From: JAHFRG01 sp041495205
GTDB lineage: Bacteria > Pseudomonadota > Gammaproteobacteria > Burkholderiales > JAHFRG01
DNA: 30,292 nucleotides
NCBI GenBank assembly: GCA_041495205.1
Contig: JBGQCF010000026.1
Span: 1 to 30,292, forward strand
Direction of reading: 5' to 3'
How positions within the stretch are numbered: the stretch's first letter is position 1; every line of letters starts with the position of its first letter. This document shows positions 8,130 to 17,773 of the stretch, one piece after another. The translations under genes and the position numbers were made by a program. Below the pieces are notes generated by a model. The model ran no database searches. It was not told the DNA's origin and saw nothing but the letters and a program-made list of their open reading frames with translations.

Positions 8130-9018
8130 GGAAAGCCTGCTCGACGAGTTCTGCGATGCCCTGTGGCTGGAAGACGGGCTGGCGCGCAATACCCTGGCGA
8201 GTTACCGCAGCGATTTGCTGGTATTCGCGCACTGGCTGCGCGAAAAAAATTCCAAATCGCTGCTCGATGCCCGGCAGCAGGATATCGAGGAGTATCTCGC
8301 GCATCAGGTGCTCGTCGCCAAAGCCAAGGCGCGCACCACCAGCCGTGGGCTCTCCAGCCTCAAGCGCTTTTTCCGGTTTGAAATGCGCCAGGGCAAAATC
8401 AAGGCCGATCCCACCCTGCGCATTGACGCCCCCAAGCTCCCGCGCAGCCTGCCCAAGAGCCTCACCGAAGGCGACGTGGAATCGTTGCTGGACGCGCCCC
8501 AAGTTGAAAAATCGTTGGGCATGCGCGACAGGACCATGCTGGAAACGCTCTATGCCGGCGGCTTGCGTGTTTCCGAACTGGTGGGCTTGACAATCCCGCA
8601 AGTCAGCCTGGATATGGGCGTGGTGCGGGTGCTGGGCAAGGGCGCGAAGGAGCGGCTGGTGCCGCTCGGAGAAGAAGCGCTCACATGGATCGGGCGTTAT
8701 CTGGATGAAGCGCGTCCGGATTTGCTGAACGGCAAAGTAAGCGATGCGCTGTTTGTCACTGCGCGCGGGCAGCCGATGACGCGCCAGGGTTTCTGGTATT
8801 TGCTGCGCCGTTATTGCGCGCAGGCAGGGCTTGCCAAAACCACCTCACCGCATACTTTGCGGCATGCGTTTGCCACGCACCTGCTCAATCACGGCGCGGA
8901 TTTGCGCGTGGTGCAGTTGCTGTTGGGCCATGCCGATATTTCCACCACGCAGATTTATACGCATGTGGCGCGCGAGCGCTTGAAACAGTTGCACGCCAAG
9001 CACCATCCCCGCGGCTAG
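8116..9018 (+). CDS. xerD: Site-specific tyrosine recombinase XerD
   Basis: With XerC, resolves chromosome dimers at dif during division under FtsK control. At 300 residues it has the standard length. The N-terminal SAM-like core-binding domain covers about residues 1-100. The catalytic set is intact: Arg in YAGGLRVSELVGL, Lys in GKGAKERLVPL, HTLRHAFATHLL, HADISTTQIYTHV with the nucleophilic Tyr. It overlaps ogt by 14 bases and ends tail-to-tail with folB, the two stop codons sharing the sequence CTAG. It is a housekeeping recombinase, not part of the mobile element further on. Confidence 0.95.
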   Translation: MSEVEESLLDEFCDALWLEDGLARNTLASYRSDLLVFAHWLREKNSKSLLDARQQDIEEYLAHQVLVAKAKARTTSRGLSSLKRFFRFEMRQGKIKADPTLRIDAPKLPRSLPKSLTEGDVESLLDAPQVEKSLGMRDRTMLETLYAGGLRVSELVGLTIPQVSLDMGVVRVLGKGAKERLVPLGEEALTWIGRYLDEARPDLLNGKVSDALFVTARGQPMTRQGFWYLLRRYCAQAGLAKTTSPHTLRHAFATHLLNHGADLRVVQLLLGHADISTTQIYTHVARERLKQLHAKHHPRG

Positions 9019-9371
9019 CTTTTTTTACCACGTTCGATGGTGACACCAAGCCGTTTTATGCCGCGCATGAGTCCCAGCTTGGCGACGCTGACCTTGACCC
9101 AGGGCGCGCCGAATTCCTTCATGATCAATTGAGCGAGGTGTTCTGCCAGCCGCTCCAGCAGTGAGAAATGCTGTTCGGCCAGGGTTTGTTGCAAGCGCGC
9201 CACGACTTTGCCGTAGTCAATGGTGTCGCCGATGGAGTCGCTCTGATAGACCTTGCTTTGCGGAATGCCGATTTCCAGATCGAGCTGAATGGTTTGCGGC
9301 ACCTTGCGCTCCCATTCATAAATCCCGATCAGGGTTTCGACTTTGAATTCGTGTATAAAGATGATGTCCAT
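9015..9371 (-). CDS. folB: Dihydroneopterin aldolase FolB
   Basis: Converts 7,8-dihydroneopterin to 6-hydroxymethyl-dihydropterin and glycolaldehyde in folate synthesis. The 118-residue protein matches the family length and begins MDIIFIHEFKVETLIGIYEW. Conserved features are DTIDYGKVV, the LLERLAEHLAQLIM helix and the late lysine in VSVAKLG. The frame is open far upstream, but the start at ATG 9371 is set by the family N-terminus. It is divergent from plsY (66-base gap), a common pairing in proteobacteria. Confidence 0.96.
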   Translation of the reverse strand: MDIIFIHEFKVETLIGIYEWERKVPQTIQLDLEIGIPQSKVYQSDSIGDTIDYGKVVARLQQTLAEQHFSLLERLAEHLAQLIMKEFGAPWVKVSVAKLGLMRGIKRLGVTIERGKKS

Positions 9372-9437
9372 GCAACGGCCGTAGTGGGTTGAGTCAAGCT
9401 TGGTAAAGCACGCAAGGCGGATTGTAGAATATTTGAT

Positions 9438-10046
9438 ATGGCCACGATAGTTTTTATTGTTGTTGCGTACCTGATCGGCTCGGTGCCGTTTGCGGTGCTG
9501 ATGAGCCGCCTGTTCCGGCTGCCCGATCCGCGCACTTATGGCTCGAAAAATCCCGGCGCCACCAATGTGCTGCGCACCGGCAGGAAAGCCGTCGCGGCTT
9601 TGACGCTGCTCGGCGACGCGGTGAAAGGCTGGCTCGCGGTGCAACTCGCGCAGCACCTTGCTCCGCAATACGGCTTAGGCAGCGCAACGGTTGCCGCGGT
9701 GGCTTTGGCGGTTTTTCTCGGCCATTTGTATTCCGTGTTCCTGCGCTTTCACGGCGGCAAAGGAGTGGCGACTGCCCTGGGCGTGCTGCTCGCGCTCGAT
9801 CCGTGGCTGGGTCTGGCGACGCTCGCAACTTGGCTCATCGTCGCTTTCATCTGGCGCTTCTCATCGCTTGCTGCGCTGGTCGCGGCCGTGCTGGTGCCGT
9901 TTTATGCGCTTTATATTTTCGGCTGGAACAGCTATACCTTGGCGGTGCTGGTGATTAGCCTGCTTCTCATCTGGCGCCACCAGTCGAATATCCGCAACCT
10001 GATTGCCGGCACCGAGGGCAGATTTGGAAAGCGCGAATCGCGGTGA
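9438..10046 (+). CDS. plsY: Glycerol-3-phosphate acyltransferase PlsY
   Basis: Inner-membrane enzyme that moves the acyl group from acyl-phosphate to glycerol-3-phosphate, the first step of phospholipid synthesis. The 202-residue protein has about five membrane segments. The three cytoplasmic motifs are visible: YLIGSVPFAVL, YGSKNPGATNVLRTG and RFHGGKGVATALGVLL. It is divergent from folB and converges with tsaD, leaving 14 bases between the genes and no obvious terminator. Confidence 0.97.
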   Translation: MATIVFIVVAYLIGSVPFAVLMSRLFRLPDPRTYGSKNPGATNVLRTGRKAVAALTLLGDAVKGWLAVQLAQHLAPQYGLGSATVAAVALAVFLGHLYSVFLRFHGGKGVATALGVLLALDPWLGLATLATWLIVAFIWRFSSLAALVAAVLVPFYALYIFGWNSYTLAVLVISLLLIWRHQSNIRNLIAGTEGRFGKRESR

Positions 10047-10060
10047 ATTCCGGCTGCGGT

Positions 10061-11092
10061 TTAAGCAGCAGCTTCCAGCAACTCCAGATCCCAGCGCGGT
10101 TTCACGCTGAACTCCCGCAATCCTGAATCCTTGATTCTCGCTCCCGCCTGTTGAAGGCGCATCGCTCCGGCAAAAGCGATCATCGCGCCGTTATCGGTGC
10201 AAAGTTCCAGCTCGGGATAAAATACCTTGATTCCTTTACGCGCAGCTTGCTGCGTGAGCTTGTCGCGCAGTTTGCGGTTGGCGCCAACACCCCCCGCCAC
10301 CACCAGCTGCTGCAATCCGCTTTGCTCGAGAGCCGCGAGAGACTTGGCAATCAACACCTCGACGATGGCCGCTTCGATTGCCGCTGCCAGGTCGGCGCGG
10401 CTTTGTTCATTCAGAGGCTCACGCTTGATCACGGTCAGCACCGCTGTCTTCAATCCGCTGAAGCTGAAATCGAGATTGCCGCTGTGCAACATCGGCCGCG
10501 GTAATTTGAAACGGCGGGAATCGCCCTGTTGTGCAAGTCTTGCCAGCGCCGGCCCGCCGGGATAGCCCAGCCCCAAAAGCTTGGCGGTCTTGTCGAACGC
10601 TTCGCCCGCGGCATCGTCTACTGTTTCCCCCATCAAAACATACTCTCCCACGCCGGAAACCTGCATTAACTGGGTGTGGCCGCCCGAGACCAGCAGAGCG
10701 ACAAAGGGGAATTCAGGCGCCGGCCTGGATAGCAAGGGCGAAAGCAAATGCCCTTCAAGATGATGGATACCGAGCGCCGGCTTGTTAAGCGCATAACCCA
10801 GCGCTGTGGCGATACTCGCTCCCACCAGCAGCGCTCCCACCAAGCCCGGCCCGCGGGTATAGGCAATGGCATCAAGCTCGTTAAGACCAAGGCCGGACTG
10901 TGCGAGGACCTGGCGGGTGAGCGGCAGCACGCGGCGGATATGGTCACGGGAGGCAAGCTCCGGCACTACGCCGCCGTATTGCGCGTGTAGGGCTACCTGC
11001 GAGTACAGGGCGTTCGCGAGCAGGCCGCGCTCGCTGTCGTAGAGCGCGACCCCGGTTTCGTCGCAGGAAGTTTCGATACCCAGAACCCGCAT
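10061..11092 (-). CDS. tsaD: tRNA N6-adenosine threonylcarbamoyltransferase TsaD
   Basis: Catalytic subunit of the TsaBDE complex that adds threonylcarbamoyl to A37 of ANN-decoding tRNAs. The 343-residue protein begins MRVLGIETSCDETGVALYD. It contains the metal-binding HHLEGH, the substrate loop YTRGPGLVGALLVGAS, and LLVSGGHTQLM with GETVDDAAGEAFDK. The reading frame stays open another 354 bases upstream, but that extension is the inverted-repeat element at 11117-11512 and has no TsaD similarity. The start at 11092 lies only 24 bases from the element, so any tsaD promoter is squeezed into the gap or supplied by the element. Confidence 0.96.
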   Translation of the reverse strand: MRVLGIETSCDETGVALYDSERGLLANALYSQVALHAQYGGVVPELASRDHIRRVLPLTRQVLAQSGLGLNELDAIAYTRGPGLVGALLVGASIATALGYALNKPALGIHHLEGHLLSPLLSRPAPEFPFVALLVSGGHTQLMQVSGVGEYVLMGETVDDAAGEAFDKTAKLLGLGYPGGPALARLAQQGDSRRFKLPRPMLHSGNLDFSFSGLKTAVLTVIKREPLNEQSRADLAAAIEAAIVEVLIAKSLAALEQSGLQQLVVAGGVGANRKLRDKLTQQAARKGIKVFYPELELCTDNGAMIAFAGAMRLQQAGARIKDSGLREFSVKPRWDLELLEAAA

Positions 11093-11116
11093 GAATCCAT
11101 ACCCAATTAAAGTTAA

Positions 11117-11512
11117 GGAACCTCTGATTAAGCCCTCCGCGGATTGCGTTGCTGGCAAAATGCGGATGGATGCAAGGCGCGCGACGAAGGTCGTAGCTAG
11201 GACTACGACACCGAGGAGGGCCCGCGCAGCGTCGCACCTGCGAAGCTGTGCAGCGGAGCGGGCCGTGGCTCGCCGGATTGCGGTTGCGCGGACCAGCGCT
11301 CGCCTCCGCGGTCGCACGTACCGAGCTCCACGCTTCGGCGAGCACGACGCAGACGCCGCATTTTGCCGCAACCCGGAGGGACGACTACTTTCCGGGCGGT
11401 CTGCTTTGTCGCTCGGCTTGCCAAGGGGTCTGGCCATTGGCTGCACCTCGCTTCGCGCATCCCATCCCGGAAAGCGGCCGTCGCAACCGCGTGGGGCTTA
11501 ATCAGAGGTTCC
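11117..11512. mobile_element. 396-bp MITE-like element with perfect 19-bp terminal inverted repeats
   Basis: GGAACCTCTGATTAAGCCC at 11117-11135 is repeated inverted and without mismatch at 11494-11512. Inside, GGCAAAATGCGG (11154-11165) and CCGCATTTTGCC (11356-11367) form a second perfect 12-bp inverted pair, and GTCGTAG/CTACGAC (11190-11196/11203-11209) a small hairpin. No recognisable transposase is encoded; the open reverse frame across it is Arg/Ala-rich and looks incidental. I see no clear target duplication at the borders. A second partial copy at 7566-7601 supports a dispersed, non-autonomous element. It fills most of the 495-base tsaD-rpsU gap. Confidence 0.75.
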
Positions 11513-11523
11513 ATCATTATACT

Positions 11524-11552
11524 TTCCAAAACCGCGTGACGCTTGCTATAAT
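11524..11552 (+). promoter_or_regulatory. Candidate extended -10 promoter of rpsU
   Basis: TGCTATAAT at 11544-11552 is a perfect extended -10. The -35 position (11524-11529, TTCCAA, 17-base spacing) is weak, as expected for extended -10 promoters. It lies 35 bases before rpsU and just outside the 396-bp element, which ends at 11512, so the insertion left it intact. Confidence 0.6.
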
Positions 11553-11587
11553 GCGCAGCCTGTTAATTTTGGACTAATCACGTAATC

Positions 11588-11800
11588 ATGACGAGTATCA
11601 GAGTCAAGGAAAACGAGCCGTTTGAAGTGGCGATGCGCCGTTTCAAGCGCTCGATTGAAAAGACCGGGCTGCTGACCGAATTGCGCGCCCGCGAATTCTA
11701 TGAAAAGCCCACAGCCGAGCGCAAACGCAAGCTCGCCGCCGCGGTGAAGCGCCATTACAAGCGCTTGCGCAGCCAATTGCTGCCGCCAAAACTTTATTGA
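11588..11800 (+). CDS. rpsU: 30S ribosomal protein S21
   Basis: Small basic 30S protein that supports initiation on mRNAs. It has 70 residues, with the signature VKENEPFEVAMRRFKRSIEK and a basic C-terminus. It is the first gene of the conserved rpsU-yqeY-dnaG-rpoD macromolecular-synthesis operon. The extended -10 promoter starts 35 bases upstream. Confidence 0.98.
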   Translation: MTSIRVKENEPFEVAMRRFKRSIEKTGLLTELRAREFYEKPTAERKRKLAAAVKRHYKRLRSQLLPPKLY

Positions 11801-11808
11801 ATTTCCTT

Positions 11809-11881
11809 AAACCGCCGACGCGTCAAGGCAGCCAAGAGTTGAGACTGGATTTTCTTGGCGTTCTTTGCGCCTTGGCGGTTT
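11809..11881. repeat. Imperfect long hairpin between rpsU and yqeY
   Basis: AAACCGCC (11809-11816) pairs with GGCGGTTT (11874-11881), AAGGC with GCCTT and CCAAG with CTTGG further in. The right arm, CTTGGCGTTCTTTGCGCC, resembles the repeat at 28312-28350. No T-run follows, so it is more likely a dispersed intergenic repeat than a terminator. It could still tune the rpsU/dnaG ratio by pausing or RNA processing. Confidence 0.55.
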
Positions 11882-11890
11882 GCATTTGAA

Positions 11891-12340
11891 ATGTCGCTAA
11901 AAGACCGCATTACCGAAGACATGAAGGCCGCGCTGCGTGCCAGAGACGGTGCGCGTCTGTCGGCGATTCGCTTGCTGCTTGCCGCAATCCAACAGCGAGA
12001 AGTGGATGAGCGCATCACGCTTGGGGACGCAGAAGTGGTGAGCGTGATTGAAAAAATGCTCAAACAGCGCCGCGATTCGTTACAGCAGTTCGAAGCGGCA
12101 GGCAGACAGGAACTCGCGGATAAAGAGAAATTCGAAGTGACGGTGTTGCAAGCCTACATGCCCAAGGGTTTGAGCGAAGCCGAAGTGGAAGCGGCGGTGA
12201 TGGAAGCAGTCGGCGCCAGCGGCGCCAAAGGCATGCAAGACATGGGCAAGGTGATGGCTCTGCTCAAACCCAAACTCGCCGGCCGCGCCGATATGGCCAA
12301 AGTCTCCGCTTTAGTCAAATCCAAACTGGGCGCAGGTTAG
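11891..12340 (+). CDS. yqeY: GatB/YqeY domain protein
   Basis: A 149-residue protein resembling the tRNA-binding tail of amidotransferase GatB; its cellular role is not established. The family N-terminus MSLKDRITEDMKAALRARD sets the start at 11891; the frame is open to 11855 but that part falls in the hairpin repeat. SAIRLLLAAIQQREVDER and the glycine-rich KGMQDMGKVMALLKPKLAG are typical. It sits between rpsU and dnaG, as in many beta- and gammaproteobacteria. Confidence 0.9.
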   Translation: MSLKDRITEDMKAALRARDGARLSAIRLLLAAIQQREVDERITLGDAEVVSVIEKMLKQRRDSLQQFEAAGRQELADKEKFEVTVLQAYMPKGLSEAEVEAAVMEAVGASGAKGMQDMGKVMALLKPKLAGRADMAKVSALVKSKLGAG

Positions 12341-12422
12341 CTCAGCAAAAAGCATTCCTGTTTGTTTGATTCTTTTCCTGTTCGGAATTTTTCTTGCGGC
12401 AAAAAGCAGTCAAAAAGTGTCC

Positions 12423-12428
12423 TATAAT
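12423..12428 (+). promoter_or_regulatory. Isolated TATAAT hexamer upstream of dnaG
   Basis: A perfect -10 hexamer lies 72 bases before dnaG in the 160-base gap after yqeY. No good -35 is found at 16-18 bases, so it is only a possible internal promoter. Confidence 0.3.
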
Positions 12429-12500
12429 GGAATTTGAATATTACCGGGCACTGCGGCGCTTGGCGCATATGCCGATTGCATCACCCTCTATCCTGCCGTC

Positions 12501-14288
12501 ATGATCGCACAGAGTTTCATACGGGATTTGCTCAATCGCGTGGATATCGTCGCCGTGGTCGAGCGCCATGTGCCGCTCAAAAAGGCGGGCGCGAACCATG
12601 TTGCCCGCTGCCCGTTTCACAATGAGAAGACCCCCTCTTTCACGGTAAGCCCGGGCAAGCAGTTTTATCACTGCTTCGGTTGTGGCGCGCACGGTAACGC
12701 CATTGACTTTATCATCGAGCAAACCGGCATGGGCTTTGCCGAAGCGGTGCGCGAGCTTGCGGCGAGCGTCGGCATGAAAGTGGTCGAGGACAGACCCGAT
12801 GCGCCGCGCCGCAAGCGCGACGATGATGTGGATTTGCCGGCATTGATGCTGCAGGCTGCACAGTTTTACAAAAGTGAGCTCAAGCAGTCGGAAAAGGCTG
12901 TTGCCTACCTGAAGAACCGCGGGCTGACCGGTGAAATCGCCGCGCGTTTCGGAATCGGTTACGCGCCGCCGGAATGGCAGAATCTCGCTTCGCTATTTCC
13001 CGATTATCAGGATAAGGCGCTGCTTGCGAGCGGGCTGGTGAAGGAAAACGAGGAGGGCCGGCGCTACGATATTTTCCGCGACCGCATCATGTTCCCGATT
13101 TGGAACGAGCGCGGCACGATCATCGGTTTTGGCGGGCGCGTGTTGGATGGCGGCGGGTCCTTCGACAAGGCTCAGGAGGGTCCAAAATATCTCAACTCCC
13201 CTGAAACCCCGCTGTTCGAGAAAGGCCGCGAGCTCTATGGGCTGTTCCAGGCGCGCAAAGCGATACGCGAAGCCGGCAAGGTAGTGGTGGTCGAGGGTTA
13301 CATGGACGTGGTGGCGCTCGCTCAACATGGCATCGGCTACGCGGTGGCCACCCTGGGAACGGCAACTACCGGCATGCATGTGCAGAAACTACTGCGGCAT
13401 GCCGACGACGTGGTGTTTTGCTTCGACGGCGACGACGCCGGACGGCGCGCGGCGTGGCGCGCGCTGGAGAACAGCCTCCCGCAGGTTGCCGACGGCAAAA
13501 ATATCAGCTTCCTGTTCCTGCCGCAGGGCGAAGACCCGGACAGCTTTGTGAGGAAAAATGGCAAGACCAGCTTTGAAAAATTGCTGGGTGAAGCGCTGCC
13601 GCTTTCCGCGGTTTTGCTGCGCGAGCTGAGCGCGCGGGTGGACCTGAAAAGCGAAGAAGGCCGTGCGCGCTTCCTGCAAAACGCGAGACCTTTGGTGGCC
13701 CAGATTGTCGCGCCGGTGCTGGGGCTGATGCTGAGGAAGCGCTTGGCCGAACTGGCCGGGGTGAGCCAAAGTGAACTGCAGACACTATTTCAAATCAAAC
13801 CTCAAGCAAGACCGCAGGCGCCGCAGAAGTTCGCGCGCAAGGCCCCTTCTCTTGCCAGGAAACTCCTGCAGCTGCTGCTCTACCAGCCCCAGCTGGCCGC
13901 GAATTTTGATGTAGCATTGCCGGATTTGCCGCAGACCGAATTCCAGGCCCTGAAGCAGTTACTTGAATTTCTGGGCGATGACCCGCAGCTGCAGAACCCC
14001 GCAGTGATAATCGAATGTTTCCGCGGCACGGCCCATGAGGCGCTGCTGCGCGAGGTGGGGCGGGAGCTTTTCATGTGGGAAGAGAGAAAGCTGGGTGAAG
14101 AGGATATGGCCCGCGAGTTTGCCGGTGCGCTGGACCAATTGCGGGAACTTGAGCGCAACTCGAAGATAGACGCTTTGCGCAGCAAGTCCGAGCGGGAAGA
14201 GCTGACGAGCGAGGAAAAGCGCCAATATCAGCAATTGCTGAAGCGCGAGCCGGTGACGGCGGAAGAGCGGAAAAGCGGTGCGATATAG
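12501..14288 (+). CDS. dnaG: DNA primase DnaG
   Basis: Makes RNA primers for the lagging strand with DnaB helicase. The 595-residue protein begins with a CHC2 zinc domain (CPFHNEKTPSF, FYHCFGCGAHGNAIDF, residues 38-75). The TOPRIM core contains VVVEGYMDVVAL (near 262-273) and CFDGDDAGRRAAW (near 306-318), the acidic metal-binding residues. The C-terminal helicase-binding part, ending before residue 595, is more variable. The start ATG 12501 gives the usual MIAQSFIRDLLNRVDI. It is followed by rpoD after 44 bases. Confidence 0.98.
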   Translation: MIAQSFIRDLLNRVDIVAVVERHVPLKKAGANHVARCPFHNEKTPSFTVSPGKQFYHCFGCGAHGNAIDFIIEQTGMGFAEAVRELAASVGMKVVEDRPDAPRRKRDDDVDLPALMLQAAQFYKSELKQSEKAVAYLKNRGLTGEIAARFGIGYAPPEWQNLASLFPDYQDKALLASGLVKENEEGRRYDIFRDRIMFPIWNERGTIIGFGGRVLDGGGSFDKAQEGPKYLNSPETPLFEKGRELYGLFQARKAIREAGKVVVVEGYMDVVALAQHGIGYAVATLGTATTGMHVQKLLRHADDVVFCFDGDDAGRRAAWRALENSLPQVADGKNISFLFLPQGEDPDSFVRKNGKTSFEKLLGEALPLSAVLLRELSARVDLKSEEGRARFLQNARPLVAQIVAPVLGLMLRKRLAELAGVSQSELQTLFQIKPQARPQAPQKFARKAPSLARKLLQLLLYQPQLAANFDVALPDLPQTEFQALKQLLEFLGDDPQLQNPAVIIECFRGTAHEALLREVGRELFMWEERKLGEEDMAREFAGALDQLRELERNSKIDALRSKSEREELTSEEKRQYQQLLKREPVTAEERKSGAI

Positions 14289-14290
14289 GA

Positions 14291-14296
14291 TATAAT
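14291..14296 (+). promoter_or_regulatory. TATAAT hexamer just before rpoD
   Basis: A perfect -10 hexamer three bases after the dnaG stop and 37 before the rpoD start. The -35 region (CGGAAA at 17 bases) is poor. In E. coli an internal promoter drives rpoD in this operon, so one here is plausible, but the evidence is weak. Confidence 0.3.
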
Positions 14297-14332
14297 CCGT
14301 AAATTTTTTAATTAACTGGCGGAAGCAAGGTT

Positions 14333-16216
<1,884 letters not shown>

Positions 16217-16220
16217 TACC

Positions 16221-16424
16221 CACCCCTCTCCCCTCCGCGGGAGAGGGTGGGGGTGAGGGGGGCGATCCTGTCCTGAGTCCTTCGACCGTTCGCCCTGAGC
16301 CTGTCGAAGGGAGCGAGTCGATGAGCGCGAACGCTCAGGACAGGCTTGTCGAAGGAGTGAGGGACAATCACGTTCTTTTATTCCCTCTCCCTCGGGGAGA
16401 GGGTGAGGGTGAGGGTGAGGGTGA
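16221..16424. repeat. Cluster of hairpins and GGGTGA tandem repeats after rpoD
   Basis: The 234 bases between rpoD and the tRNA hold no gene but three structured units. First, CACCCCTCTCCC (16221-16232) pairs with GGGAGAGGGTG (16239-16249). Second, CCTGTCCTGAG (16267-16277) pairs perfectly with CTCAGGACAGG (16334-16344), with CGTTCGC/GCGAACG (16287-16293/16327-16333) inside. The CCTGAGC...TGTCGAAGG wording is, from memory, a repeat common in proteobacterial genomes. Third, CCCTCTCC/GGAGAGGG (16383-16390/16396-16403) runs into four GGGTGA copies at 16401-16424. No T-run marks a classical terminator. Confidence 0.7.
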
Positions 16425-16450
16425 GGGGCAAGCCCGTATCTTTCTCGCGC

Positions 16451-16527
<77 letters not shown>

Positions 16528-16556
16528 ATCTTCAAGAGTTTACGAAAGCGTGCAAC

Positions 16557-17569
16557 TCAGCTCTGTGCTGAATTTGTGCTCAATAACCCATCCAGGACCC
16601 GTGCGCGGGCAGCAAGGTTAGCTGGCGAAAGGTGCGCATACCGCCCCACCTCACCATTTCGTGACTCTCCCAACCGCCCATCTCTTGAATCTCGCTCAGA
16701 GGCACACCATTTTGCGCGAGCCAGCTTGCCCAGGTATGGCGCAGATCATGCCAACGGAAGTTCGTAATTCCGGCCTTCCGTAAGGCGTCTCGCCAAGCTC
16801 GGGTGTTTGCCCACGCAATTGGCTTACCTCGAAACGTGAAAACTCTCTGTGGATGCTTGCCGAATTGCTTTCGTAGCACTGTCAGAGCAGTTTCATTCAA
16901 TGAGACGTGAATGTCCTTTCCGGCCTTGGCCTGGTCAGCGTGTATCCATGCAACTTGTCGTTCCATGTCAACTTGCATCCATTCCAAATTCAGCACGTTT
17001 GCCTGTCTCAAACCGGTAGCAAGAGCGAAGGTGACCAAATCCCGTTGGTGTTTCGGCAGTAGCGCCAAGAGCGTTTGCGCTTGCTCTGGCGTTATCCACC
17101 GAATCCGCCGTTTCGGCTCAGGGTAGAGTCGAAGCGCAGGACAACGATCAATCCACTCCCATTCTTTTTCAGCACGCCGCAGGGTAGCGCGAATCAGCGC
17201 TATCAGACGGTTTGCGGTCGAATAAGAAGTTTGCCGCCGCTTGGTCTCGACAATTTCCATCACCACATCGCGCGTGATTTCGTGAAGCGGTTTCAACCTA
17301 AGGAACGGTTGAAGCCATTGCAGCTTCACCACGTCGGAGTAGTGAGACTTCTTATGCTGCGTTTCCTGAAGCCACCGGTAAGCGGCCTCGTCCCAGGTTC
17401 GAGTAGGCTTTTGGCCCAGCTTCGCAACCCGCCACGATTCGGCTTTTAGCTTGTCGTGGTATTCCCGCGCGGCTTGCCTGTCTTTTGTTTGAGCAGACTG
17501 TCTAACAAGCTTGCCGCTCGGTGTGGTGAAACGAATCCACCACACATTTCCGCGTCTTTAGATTGACAT
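16557..17569 (-). pseudogene. Tyrosine-recombinase integrase, broken by a nonsense codon and a C-terminal frameshift
   Basis: Phage/island-type integrase next to a tRNA. From ATG 17569, which has a strong AGGAGAG ribosome site, the frame reads M-S-I-stop-RRGNVWWIRF: codon 4 is TAA where this family usually has Tyr. The next open frame starts at GTG 17545. The core keeps ATGLRQANVLNLEW (catalytic Arg), HDLRHTWASWL and GGWESHEMV. Directly after this the frame slips: it reads WGGMRTFRQ and ends at 16580. The +2 frame restores RYAHLSPANLAARARVLDG with the catalytic Tyr and ends at 16557. Five extra bases (TGGGG) between AGG and CGGTAT would explain it. The enzyme is almost certainly inactive unless the frameshift is a sequencing error. 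Confidence 0.88.
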
Positions 17570-17769
17570 AATTCTCTCCTGTCACCTACCAACGCTTGCC
17601 GATTGAAAGCATATCGCGAGCGCAGATAAGCGACAAGATCATCTTCGATAAATACCCAGCGTTTTCCAGCTTTGGCCCCGGGAATCAGCCCAACCTTGGC
17701 CTTCTTGCGCAATTCCTCGGCATTCATCTTGAGGAAATGCGCAGCTTCGTTGAGGCCAAGCGTATTCAT
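17446..17769 (-). CDS. Small helix-turn-helix protein, probable excisionase or regulator of the integrative element
   Basis: The 107-residue protein begins MNTLGLNEAAHFLKMNAEEL and continues with GLIPGAKAGKRWVFIEDDLVAYLRS, the winged-helix layout of MerR/Xis-like DNA-binding proteins. A C-terminal tail follows. The last 124 bases overlap the start of the integrase gene in another frame; I recall the same overlap in related integrase-HTH pairs. The base change that makes the integrase stop codon falls in this gene's codon AAA (Lys). It probably acted in excision or in control of the integrase. Confidence 0.7.
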   Translation of the reverse strand: MNTLGLNEAAHFLKMNAEELRKKAKVGLIPGAKAGKRWVFIEDDLVAYLRSRYAFNRQALVGDRRELCQSKDAEMCGGFVSPHRAASLLDSLLKQKTGKPRGNTTTS

Positions 17770-17773
17770 GGGC

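Noticed and set aside
9372..9668. N-terminal extension of FolB by about 99 residues
   Set aside because: It is antisense to plsY and lies beyond the family start MDIIFIHEFKV.
11093..11446. N-terminal extension of TsaD by 118 residues
   Set aside because: It reads through the inverted-repeat element and has no TsaD-like sequence; the family start is at 11092.
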